Positions 13,479 to 19,269 of a DNA stretch of 19,269 nucleotides are shown one piece after another. Below the pieces are notes generated by a model. That model searched no databases and was not told the DNA's origin. It was given only the letters and a program-made list of their open reading frames with translations. A program made the translations under genes and the position numbers. The first letter of the stretch is position 1. The number at the start of each line of letters is the position of its first letter. Source of the stretch: RGIG5579 sp045531235 (GTDB taxonomy: Bacteria; Bacillota; Clostridia; Oscillospirales; SIG627). Location of the stretch: assembly GCA_045531235.1 (NCBI GenBank), contig JAZSDQ010000029.1:1-19269 (forward strand). Direction: 5' to 3'.

Positions 13479-13997
13479 TTACTTTGCTATTTTTTCTGCT
13501 TTTTTCAGTAGGACGATTAAGGGGCAAATGAGAATGCCCACAAAAAAGTTGCTGATTCCGTGGATCATATCAAAGGGAAGACCCGCTGCAATCCAGGCCA
13601 GCATTCCCTCAAAGTCCAAGCCGAAAAGAAGGGCTTGTGCCGGAGAATAGATCACGCCGAACAAAAAGCCGTGGAGGGCGCATATTGTCATATAAACAAT
13701 CGGCGCAATTTTTTTCGGCATATTTTTCGGTAATAGCATCACAGCTCCCCACAGTACGGTCCAAACATAAAGGTAAGGAATCCACCAAGGGGAAAATCCG
13801 CCGTACAGTCCCGTGATAAAAACGAAAACGTAAATGGGGTACAGCGCTTTGAATCTGTATACCACGGTTATGGCGCAAATGAGCGTTCCCAAAAGATGAA
13901 TATTCGGAAGAAGCTCCATAATCACCTTGGAGGCATACATCAATGCGCCAAGCATAGAAAAAATTGCGATCTCTTTTACCGCTCTCCCGGTCCTCAC
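13479..13997 (-). CDS. ECF transporter S component, predicted cobalamin/corrinoid-specific
   Basis: This 172-residue integral membrane protein looks like the substrate-binding S component of an energy-coupling factor transporter, with about six hydrophobic helices. The first helix contains AxxxA (Ala18 to Ala22 in LGALMYAS), a motif many S components use to contact the EcfT subunit. I chose GTG at 13997, which overlaps the stop of the upstream lipoprotein gene as GTGA. I see no Shine-Dalgarno site before it, so translation is probably coupled. EcfA and EcfT genes are not in the window, which is usual for group II ECF systems with shared energising modules. The upstream cobalamin riboswitch suggests that the ligand is B12 or a related corrinoid. 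This assignment is an inference from context. Confidence 0.82.
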   Translation of the reverse strand: MRTGRAVKEIAIFSMLGALMYASKVIMELLPNIHLLGTLICAITVVYRFKALYPIYVFVFITGLYGGFSPWWIPYLYVWTVLWGAVMLLPKNMPKKIAPIVYMTICALHGFLFGVIYSPAQALLFGLDFEGMLAWIAAGLPFDMIHGISNFFVGILICPLIVLLKKAEKIAK

Positions 13998-14470
13998 GAT
14001 TCAGCAACCAAAGAAAACTTCAGTCCGTCGGTTGCCTCCAGGCCGTCAATGCCTGTAGTGGCATAAGCATCGCCTACGTAAAGAGCCCAATACTTACCGT
14101 CAGTATTGTAATCCAAGGTGGTACCGGCAACGGTTTTGATATAAAGGCCGTAGTCACCGTCTTCGCCTGCAATGAGATTCAGCTTTAACAGCGCATCTCC
14201 TACAATGGCTTCATCGGTGAGAACGGTAAATTCTTTTATTTCATCGCCGTTCTTTACGGTAAAATGCAGAGTCTTACTGCCGCTTCCCACAGTTTCGACC
14301 TTAGATTCCGTTTCCTTCTCCTCGGTCTCGGCTTGGGTGGCGGGAGTTTCTGCAGTCCCTTGGGTGGTGGTGTCTTTGTCGGAGCATCCCGGGAAAACAA
14401 GTACCAATGCCGCAATCAGTACCGCACACAGGATGAAAGACAAAAACTTAGAAAAAGTGTTTGTTTTCAT
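13994..14470 (-). CDS. DUF4430 (transcobalamin-like) lipoprotein, predicted corrinoid-binding
   Basis: The predicted product is a 158-residue lipoprotein on the outer face of the membrane. A signal peptide (about 1-28, with hydrophobic LSFILCAVLIAALVLVF) ends in a lipobox-like FPGC, so Cys29 would be lipidated. A Thr/Glu-rich linker follows (about 30-55). The C-terminal ~100 residues form a DUF4430-type beta-grasp domain, recognisable from GDYGLYIKTVAGTTLDYN and YWALYVGDAYATTGIDG. The C-terminal domain of animal transcobalamin and intrinsic factor belongs to the same family. The ATG at 14470 has AGGAGA six bases upstream. The open frame extends further upstream, but that part overlaps the riboswitch and is not coding. 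The stop overlaps the S-component start. Together with the riboswitch this points to capture of cobalamin for the ECF transporter. Confidence 0.88.
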   Translation of the reverse strand: MKTNTFSKFLSFILCAVLIAALVLVFPGCSDKDTTTQGTAETPATQAETEEKETESKVETVGSGSKTLHFTVKNGDEIKEFTVLTDEAIVGDALLKLNLIAGEDGDYGLYIKTVAGTTLDYNTDGKYWALYVGDAYATTGIDGLEATDGLKFSLVAES

Positions 14471-14502
14471 AGTGTTTCTCCTATTCAATTTTTTGTTTTT
14501 CA

Positions 14503-14694
14503 CCCCATCGGCACTCGCGATGCTTCGGGCTACTTTTTGTCTGAAAAATATTTCGGCTCGGCACTGCTTTTTCACCTTCTCAGGAAAATCCCAATGGCTT
14601 GTCACCTCTTGCGGCAGAGGCTAGAAAAAGCATTCAAATGTGCCTCACGACGACGGGCTCGCGCAAGAATTTCACTTGCTTCCTTTTCAAACAA
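14503..14694 (-). ncRNA. Cobalamin riboswitch upstream of the lipoprotein/ECF locus
   Basis: The minus-strand leader matches the cobalamin aptamer plan. A closing stem pairs TTGTTTGAAAA (14694-14684) with TTTTCAGACAA (14547-14537) over 11 bp, one of them a wobble. GCAAG-TGAAATT-CTTGC (14679-14663) and then GCGAGCCCG correspond to the conserved GGTGAAATTCC...CCCGC core. A hairpin CCTCT/AGAGG (14620-14605) follows. GCCATTG (14598-14592) and TGAGAAGG (14582-14575) stand for the consensus GCCACTG and TGGGAAGG. GAGCCGAAATA from 14559 is a divergent B12 box. A further hairpin at 14529-14503 could be the P13-type or expression-platform element. It has no T-run, so control may be translational. Several core positions differ from consensus, so a variant specificity is possible. 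Confidence 0.8.
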
Positions 14695-14698
14695 GGGC

Positions 14699-14727
14699 AT
14701 TATATCACGTGAAAATTAAAAAAACAA
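14699..14727 (-). promoter_or_regulatory. Extended -10 promoter of the cobalamin-riboswitch transcript
   Basis: On the minus strand, TTGTTT (14727-14722), a 17-nt spacer and TATAAT (14704-14699) preceded by TGA (a perfect extended -10). The predicted start, near 14692, coincides with the first base pairs of the riboswitch closing stem. Confidence 0.8.
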
Positions 14728-14744
14728 TAAGTTCTATGAGAAAA

Positions 14745-14777
14745 AATAAAAAAAGAAGACCAATCGGTCTTCTTTTT
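14745..14777 (-). terminator. Intrinsic terminator of the dtd-hemZ-udk-flippase operon
   Basis: An 11-bp stem (14751-14761 with 14766-14776) with an AATC-type loop is followed on the minus strand by a long T-rich run. It sits immediately after the flippase stop. Confidence 0.93.
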
Positions 14778-14780
14778 CTC

Positions 14781-16454
14781 TTATTTGGCAAGCAAACGGA
14801 CTTTTTGCAAGATCTTCAAAATCAATTCTCCTTTGGGGAGCTGAAGAACGTCCTCTTTCGCAAAACCACGGGTTTTAAAGAGGGCCACTACATAAGTCAA
14901 GGCGGCAAGGGCAATGCTTGCAAGAGTGGCAATGGAGGGAGAAAAAATACCTTTCAGACCAAAGTATCCGCCAAGAGCCACGATGCCGCAAAGAGCGGCG
15001 CTGATAAGCGGCTTCAGAAGAATTTCGCGGAAGGACATGCGGTAGTTTAAGTACTTATAAAGAAAGACCATATTGAAAAGAAACATCACAAGGAAGCATC
15101 CCAAGGTGGATAAGGGAATACCGTAGTGACCGATGGCAGGAATACGGATCAATGTGATTACAAGAAGCGCCTTCACCGCAACACCGCAGCAAGTGGAAAG
15201 AATGCTTACCTGCGCGTGTCCCGATGCCTGAAGCATGGCGCCGCTGACGCTGATGAGTCCCGAGAACAAAATGGCGCATGCAAGCACCGAAAGCATCGGT
15301 GCGACTACGGAGTTGGAGAAAAATTCCGTTCCTGCGGCGTTTAAATAAATGGCTTCGTTGTTGGAAAACAGAAGATCAATGATAGGTTTTGCCAAAACAC
15401 CGAGACCAAAGGCGCAGGGAAGACAAATGACGGAAACGATGCGGAAGGTAAAGTCCATGGTCTTTTTCAGCTCAAGATTGTCTTTTTTTGCATCGGCAGA
15501 GCTGATGGCGGGAATGATGCTGATGGCAAAGGGATAAACGATGGTAGGCGGCAGATTGAAAAGGGTAACCGCCTTTGCCATATATGCGCCGTACAGGGTC
15601 ATTCCCACAGGCGCGGCGGCATCTAAGGAGAAATATGTAATTTCCGCACAGGCTTCGTTGAAGGTACCCACAGCCAGAAGAGAATCGATAACACTGTTCA
15701 GGGATAAAATGCTGGAAGAAACGGTAATGGGAATCGCAATAAGAACAAGCTCTTTTGCCAACTCCTTGGGACTGCGCACGGGGATAGAGGGATCGGGGGT
15801 TATCGCGTTATCACGATCGGCAAGCCATTTGGCAAATGCCATATATATTGCCGAAGCTACGATTCCAAGCACCACACCGCCCAGCACGAAAGCTGCGATC
15901 TCAGGGTTGGAATAGCCTTGCTTTTTTGCAAAAATACCGGCAGTCAGGCCGAGAAAAAGATTGCCCAATACTTCAATGACCTGCGATACGGCAGTGGGAA
16001 TCATATTCTGGTGGCCTTGGAAGTACCCCCGAATACAGGAAACCAGACAGATAAAGAGCATAATGGGGGAGATGGTCTGGATACAAATACCAAGCTCCGG
16101 CTCTTTTGCCCAATCAGCAATAAGATCGGCAGCAAAGAAAAGCAGTGCCGTTCCTAAAAGCCCGATGACGATAAATATGAAAAGACTGATGCGATAGACA
16201 AGGCTCACCTCGCGGTGGTTTTCCTTCGCCTTGGCAGCGGCGATCATTCGCGAAATGGCAACGGGAAGTCCTGCCGTGGAAATGAGAAAGCACATGGAAT
16301 AAATAGAGTACGCCGAGGAAAAATAGCCCATGGCAGTATCTCCGATAATATTTGCCAAGGGAATCTTAAAAAGCGCATTGACTACTTTCACAATAATATT
16401 GGAAAGCATCAGTATCAGTGCTCCGAATACAAAACCTTGTTTTTTCTGTGCCAT
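14781..16454 (-). CDS. MurJ/SpoVB-type polysaccharide or lipid II flippase
   Basis: This 557-residue MOP-superfamily membrane protein should have about 14 transmembrane helices. Members of the SpoVB/YtgP branch move undecaprenyl-linked precursors such as lipid II outward across the membrane for peptidoglycan synthesis. Family features visible are the N-terminal GFVFGALILMLSNIIVKVVN helix, ISRMIAAAKAKEN in the second cytoplasmic loop, and RGYFQGHQNMIPTAVSQVIE, a typical stretch of this branch. AAGGAGA lies seven bases before the ATG. It follows the uridine kinase-like gene by 21 nt and is the last gene of its operon. Whether it is the main lipid II flippase or a sporulation or polysaccharide paralogue cannot be told here. 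Confidence 0.9.
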   Translation of the reverse strand: MAQKKQGFVFGALILMLSNIIVKVVNALFKIPLANIIGDTAMGYFSSAYSIYSMCFLISTAGLPVAISRMIAAAKAKENHREVSLVYRISLFIFIVIGLLGTALLFFAADLIADWAKEPELGICIQTISPIMLFICLVSCIRGYFQGHQNMIPTAVSQVIEVLGNLFLGLTAGIFAKKQGYSNPEIAAFVLGGVVLGIVASAIYMAFAKWLADRDNAITPDPSIPVRSPKELAKELVLIAIPITVSSSILSLNSVIDSLLAVGTFNEACAEITYFSLDAAAPVGMTLYGAYMAKAVTLFNLPPTIVYPFAISIIPAISSADAKKDNLELKKTMDFTFRIVSVICLPCAFGLGVLAKPIIDLLFSNNEAIYLNAAGTEFFSNSVVAPMLSVLACAILFSGLISVSGAMLQASGHAQVSILSTCCGVAVKALLVITLIRIPAIGHYGIPLSTLGCFLVMFLFNMVFLYKYLNYRMSFREILLKPLISAALCGIVALGGYFGLKGIFSPSIATLASIALAALTYVVALFKTRGFAKEDVLQLPKGELILKILQKVRLLAK

Positions 16455-16475
16455 AAGTTCTCCTTGAAATTCAGA

Positions 16476-17381
16476 CTAATTGATAAATTCCTGCAGTACT
16501 GAGTTTTTCGGTACCACGTCTTCCGAGAGCAACGGAAAAGGGGAAAGCAGTTCTAAAATTTCTTTCGCCTTGGGATAAAAGGGGCTGGATTTTTCTACTT
16601 TCTCCAAAAGGGAAGAGATCTCTTCTTTTTCTACGGCGATTTCGTAACGGAAATTGCTGTTCAGGGTGAGAATTGCGTTCTTTTGGAAAGGATGAAGAAT
16701 GTCCTTTTCCGAGGAAATCACCTGCTTCCAAAGCTGAAAAGTCTTTTCCGCAGAGGCGTTTCTGTGTTTGAAATCCCGTATCAGTCTGCGGCAGAACCGT
16801 AGATCCTCAGGAGGCAGAACGGAGCTTCCGCCCTCTAAGCTCAAGCCTTTTGTTACGTTCAGATACAGTCCGAGATAGGGCTTTGTCATCTGAGATAAAA
16901 TGACATCGTTTAAAGCGTGAATTCCCTCAATGATAAATACGTCGTAATCATTATAATTCAGGGGTACGGTTTCCTCCAACCTAATGCCTCGGTGAAAATC
17001 AAAGATGGGAAGATTTGTGCTTTTTTCATTGCAAAGATCGGAAAGAACGGAGATCAAATATTCAGAGTCGGTATGGGAAAATGCATCGTAATCGGGAATT
17101 CCGTCTTTTGTTTTCTTTGCCAGTTCCTGATTGAAAAAGAAATCGTCGGTGGAAAAGGTTTTTGCTTTTTTTTCGCAGCGTTCCAGATCTTTAACCAGCG
17201 TCAGCGCAGTCGTCGTCTTGCCGCTGCAGCTTGGCCCTGCGAGAAATACAAAGCGCACGTTTTTTTCTGAAATCAAAGATGCGGCTTTTTCAATTTGATC
17301 AAAATAATTTTTTTCGTCTTCGGCAATGATTTTTGCCGTGCACTCAGTAAAATTCAAGGGAAAGACTGAAAAATCTTTCAT
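16476..17381 (-). CDS. Uridine kinase-like nucleoside kinase (PRK/Udk family)
   Basis: This 301-residue P-loop kinase resembles uridine/cytidine kinases, which phosphorylate pyrimidine nucleosides. Walker A is GPSCSGKT (49-56). STDDFFFN (about 77-84) holds the acidic residues that usually contact the nucleoside sugar. YDVFIIEGIHAL, with Glu152, is the Walker B-like strand. Many clostridial relatives are about 550 residues long, with an N-terminal TGS/threonyl-tRNA synthetase-like region. That region is missing here and only about 40 residues precede the kinase core. I chose ATG at 17381, which has AAAGGAGA directly upstream overlapping the end of the hemZ-like gene. A longer open frame to 17543 overlaps hemZ and lacks family similarity. 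The true substrate is untested. Confidence 0.85.
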   Translation of the reverse strand: MKDFSVFPLNFTECTAKIIAEDEKNYFDQIEKAASLISEKNVRFVFLAGPSCSGKTTTALTLVKDLERCEKKAKTFSTDDFFFNQELAKKTKDGIPDYDAFSHTDSEYLISVLSDLCNEKSTNLPIFDFHRGIRLEETVPLNYNDYDVFIIEGIHALNDVILSQMTKPYLGLYLNVTKGLSLEGGSSVLPPEDLRFCRRLIRDFKHRNASAEKTFQLWKQVISSEKDILHPFQKNAILTLNSNFRYEIAVEKEEISSLLEKVEKSSPFYPKAKEILELLSPFPLLSEDVVPKNSVLQEFIN

Positions 17382-17391
17382 AAAATCTCCT

Positions 17392-18801
17392 TTATAAAAT
17401 ATCCTGTAATGATTCGAGATTCTCGTCCGTCTTCTTAGGATCGGAAAGATACTCGTATGGATATTTATATGCAGCAAAGCGCAAAATTTTGCCGCCTTTT
17501 TTTCTCGGCACAAGCTTTGTGATGGCTCCTGCACCAACGGCAAATACGTCGCAAAGGTCTTCCATCATAGAGATATTGTAAATACATTCTTTTCCTTTTT
17601 TTGCAAAACCGAGGTTTTCAAGGTCTGCCACCGCGTTTTTCTGGCGGTACAGATAATAGGGCTCCAATTGCTTGGATTTGCACATTTTATGGGCAATATC
17701 CATTGCTTCCCGAAATTTTTCCCCATCGGAAAAAGAAGCTTTCTTTTCTGCTGCCCGTTTTTGGCAAAGAGCGTGAATGGTAAGGTTTTCCGGCGAAAAG
17801 GAAAGTACTTTTTCTACAGAATGGAGAAATTCTTCGGGGCTTTCTTTGTCAAGCCCTGCAATAAGATCGCAGTTTACAGAAGAAAAACCAAATTCTTTTG
17901 CAATTTCCATGGCATCGTAGTACTGCTTTGCGCTGTGCCGTCTGCCGATGCGCAAGAGGGTGTCGTCGCTGGTGGTCTGGGGATTGATGCTGATACGCTG
18001 AACTCCTGCATTTTTTAAAATGCCCAGCTTTTCTTTCGTTACGGTATCGGGCCGCCCCAGTTCTACGCAAAATTCTTCCATATCATCAAAGGAAAAATTG
18101 TGGTGAATGGCTTCGCACAGATCCCTTAGCTCGTTTTCATTTAAAATTCCGGGAGTACCGCCGCCTACGTAAACGGCACGAAGTTTTTTTTCTTTATTGC
18201 GGAAAAGCTCTCCCGTCTTTTTGATTTCCTCTTTCAAAAGAGAAAGGTAAGAGGGGATTAGTTTCAGGTGCTTTGGTGCCGATGCAGAGATGAAGGAACA
18301 GTAATTGCAGCGTGAGGGGCAAAAAGGAATGGAAACGTAGAGCATACCGTCGTTTTCCTGAAGATTCTTTGCAAAATCAGCTTCCTTTTTCGCAAGCTTC
18401 GTCAAGAGAATTGCTTTTTCTCGGGAAACGAAAAATTCCTTTTCAAGAAGGCTTAAAACCTCGTTTTCTCCAATGCCTTGTTCCAGATAAAAGAGCGGTA
18501 CCTTTACGGGCCTTACTCCGAAAAGATTGCCGTACGGCGGTGTATAAGAGGTAAAATTCTTTGCCGCCAGAAAAAAGGCTTTTCCCAGAGCAGCGTTTTT
18601 TGCGCGGCTGAGGGATCCGTGAAGAGTAAGATCCAAAGGAATCTTTTTTCGTGCGCTTTTTTCTTTTCCTTCCATAAAGATTTCTACTTCATTTTCATTC
18701 ATAAAAGCAGAAACTTTTTCAATTTCCCCTTGGTGAAAAAGAAGCTGGGAAAGGTGTCGCAGCGTCAGTCGGTCAGCTTCGGTTTTTGCAAAATATTCCA
18801 T
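17392..18801 (-). CDS. hemZ: HemZ-like radical SAM enzyme (coproporphyrinogen III oxidase family)
   Basis: This 469-residue protein belongs to the oxygen-independent coproporphyrinogen oxidase/HemZ group of radical SAM enzymes. The cluster-binding CxxxCxxC is CPSRCNYC with Cys161, Cys165 and Cys168. GGGTPG at 213-218 is the SAM-binding glycine motif, and ELGRPDTVT and RISINPQTTSD follow as in the family. The N-terminal ~150 residues are the extension typical of HemZ. I chose ATG at 18801, which overlaps the dtd stop as TGATG. A TTG at 18804 is also open. No Shine-Dalgarno site is clear, so translation is probably coupled. Members of this family can be heme biosynthetic or act in other radical reactions. 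No other heme gene is in the window, so the reaction is uncertain. Confidence 0.88.
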   Translation of the reverse strand: MEYFAKTEADRLTLRHLSQLLFHQGEIEKVSAFMNENEVEIFMEGKEKSARKKIPLDLTLHGSLSRAKNAALGKAFFLAAKNFTSYTPPYGNLFGVRPVKVPLFYLEQGIGENEVLSLLEKEFFVSREKAILLTKLAKKEADFAKNLQENDGMLYVSIPFCPSRCNYCSFISASAPKHLKLIPSYLSLLKEEIKKTGELFRNKEKKLRAVYVGGGTPGILNENELRDLCEAIHHNFSFDDMEEFCVELGRPDTVTKEKLGILKNAGVQRISINPQTTSDDTLLRIGRRHSAKQYYDAMEIAKEFGFSSVNCDLIAGLDKESPEEFLHSVEKVLSFSPENLTIHALCQKRAAEKKASFSDGEKFREAMDIAHKMCKSKQLEPYYLYRQKNAVADLENLGFAKKGKECIYNISMMEDLCDVFAVGAGAITKLVPRKKGGKILRFAAYKYPYEYLSDPKKTDENLESLQDIL

Positions 18802-19268
18802 CAAAATTCGTTGCTGTCTAGAAGTATGGTCACAGGACCGTCAAGCTTCAGATCGATCTTCATATCGCCGCCGAATACACCGGGGTAAATGTGCGCGCCC
18901 TTGTCTTCGGGAGTGGAAAGAGCATCTGCCATTTCCTGCATTTTTACAAGGGCTTTTTCATAAAGTGCCTCGGCAGGGCCGAATTTCATAGCTTTGGAAA
19001 ATCCGGGTCTGCGGGAAGAAACGTCGGCGTACAGCGTAAAATTGGAAACGAGAAGGATATCCGCGCCTACGGCGAGAGGGGAGAGATTGAGCTTTCCTTC
19101 ACTGTCGGCGAAAATGCGCATCTTTAAAATCTTATCCAGAATTTTTTCCAGTTCTTTTTCCGTATCGCTTTCGCAAAAGCCGAGGAGAACGCACATTCCT
19201 TTCCCGCAACGGGAAATTTCTTTTCCTTCGCAGACAAGGCTTGCCTTCTCCGTGATCTGTAAAACGGC
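18801..19268 (-). CDS. dtd: D-aminoacyl-tRNA deacylase, N-terminus truncated by window edge
   Basis: Dtd hydrolyses D-amino acids (and glycine) mis-attached to tRNA, keeping D-residues out of proteins. The frame reads AVLQITEKASLVCEGKEISR from the window edge, matching the family opening (MRAVLQR...), so only about two codons are missing. The catalytic motif appears as SNFTLYAD, where the family usually has SQFTL. The C-terminal substrate-chirality motif is LDGPVTILL, where NxGPVT is common. Asn for Gln and Asp for Asn are conservative changes. The stop overlaps the hemZ start. It is the first visible gene of the minus-strand operon. Confidence 0.94.
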   Translation of the reverse strand, partial: AVLQITEKASLVCEGKEISRCGKGMCVLLGFCESDTEKELEKILDKILKMRIFADSEGKLNLSPLAVGADILLVSNFTLYADVSSRRPGFSKAMKFGPAEALYEKALVKMQEMADALSTPEDKGAHIYPGVFGGDMKIDLKLDGPVTILLDSNEF

Positions 19269-19269
19269 T

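Noticed and set aside
14471..14605. Upstream extension of the DUF4430 protein
   Set aside because: It would translate the cobalamin riboswitch; the ATG at 14470 gives a proper signal peptide with a lipobox and a good ribosome site.
17382..17543. Upstream extension of the uridine kinase-like protein
   Set aside because: It overlaps the hemZ-like gene and has no kinase features; AAAGGAGA supports the start at 17381.

Overview
The window looks like a chromosomal segment of a Gram-positive anaerobe of the class Clostridia (Bacillota), possibly an uncultured gut species. The grounds are AGGAGG-type ribosome binding sites throughout, many short intrinsic terminators, a tig-clpP-clpX cluster, HemZ-type and SpoVB/YtgP-type proteins, an ECF-type vitamin transporter subunit, and a pyrimidine-nucleoside phosphorylase of the Gram-positive type in a deo operon. 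I see no phage, transposon, CRISPR array, rRNA or tRNA gene. The exact taxon cannot be read from the sequence alone.

Layout, left to right. (1) 2-2254 (+): the end of 6-phosphogluconate dehydrogenase and a PfkB-family sugar kinase, closed by a UUCG-loop terminator. (2) 2293-3324 (+): a promoter, a membrane-anchored family 2 glycosyltransferase and a terminator. (3) 3365-5292 (+): an XRE/S24 LexA-like repressor with a perfect inverted repeat over its own promoter, followed by a single-pass membrane protein of unknown function. A strong terminator separates it from the convergent genes. (4) 8780-5291 (-): trigger factor, ClpP and ClpX, driven by a consensus sigma-A promoter. A 14-bp hairpin terminator lies between clpP and clpX. 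(5) 8871-12829 (+): a four-gene deo operon (deoC, deoD, deoB, pdp) for nucleoside and deoxyribose salvage, with tightly spaced or overlapping genes. (6) 12916-13475 (+): a non-coding transcription unit of about 525 nt. It has its own promoter, a 5' hairpin, four ~78-nt tandem repeats of a conserved structured element, degenerate copies, a Shine-Dalgarno site before a 7-codon ORF, and a perfect terminator. This is the best candidate here for something undescribed. (7) 14727-13479 (-): a cobalamin riboswitch, a DUF4430 lipoprotein and an ECF transporter S component, which together look like a corrinoid uptake locus. (8) 19268-14751 (-): an operon of dtd (partial), hemZ-like radical SAM enzyme, uridine kinase-like protein and a MurJ/SpoVB-type flippase, ended by a terminator.

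How they work together: tig, clpP and clpX give co-translational folding and regulated proteolysis. DeoC/DeoD/DeoB/Pdp turn nucleosides into bases plus acetaldehyde and glyceraldehyde 3-phosphate, which joins the pentose phosphate chemistry of the first operon. The riboswitch assigns a likely substrate, vitamin B12 or a related corrinoid, to the otherwise generic S component and lipoprotein. The repeat RNA stands alone in a convergent intergenic gap, and nothing next to it reveals its role.
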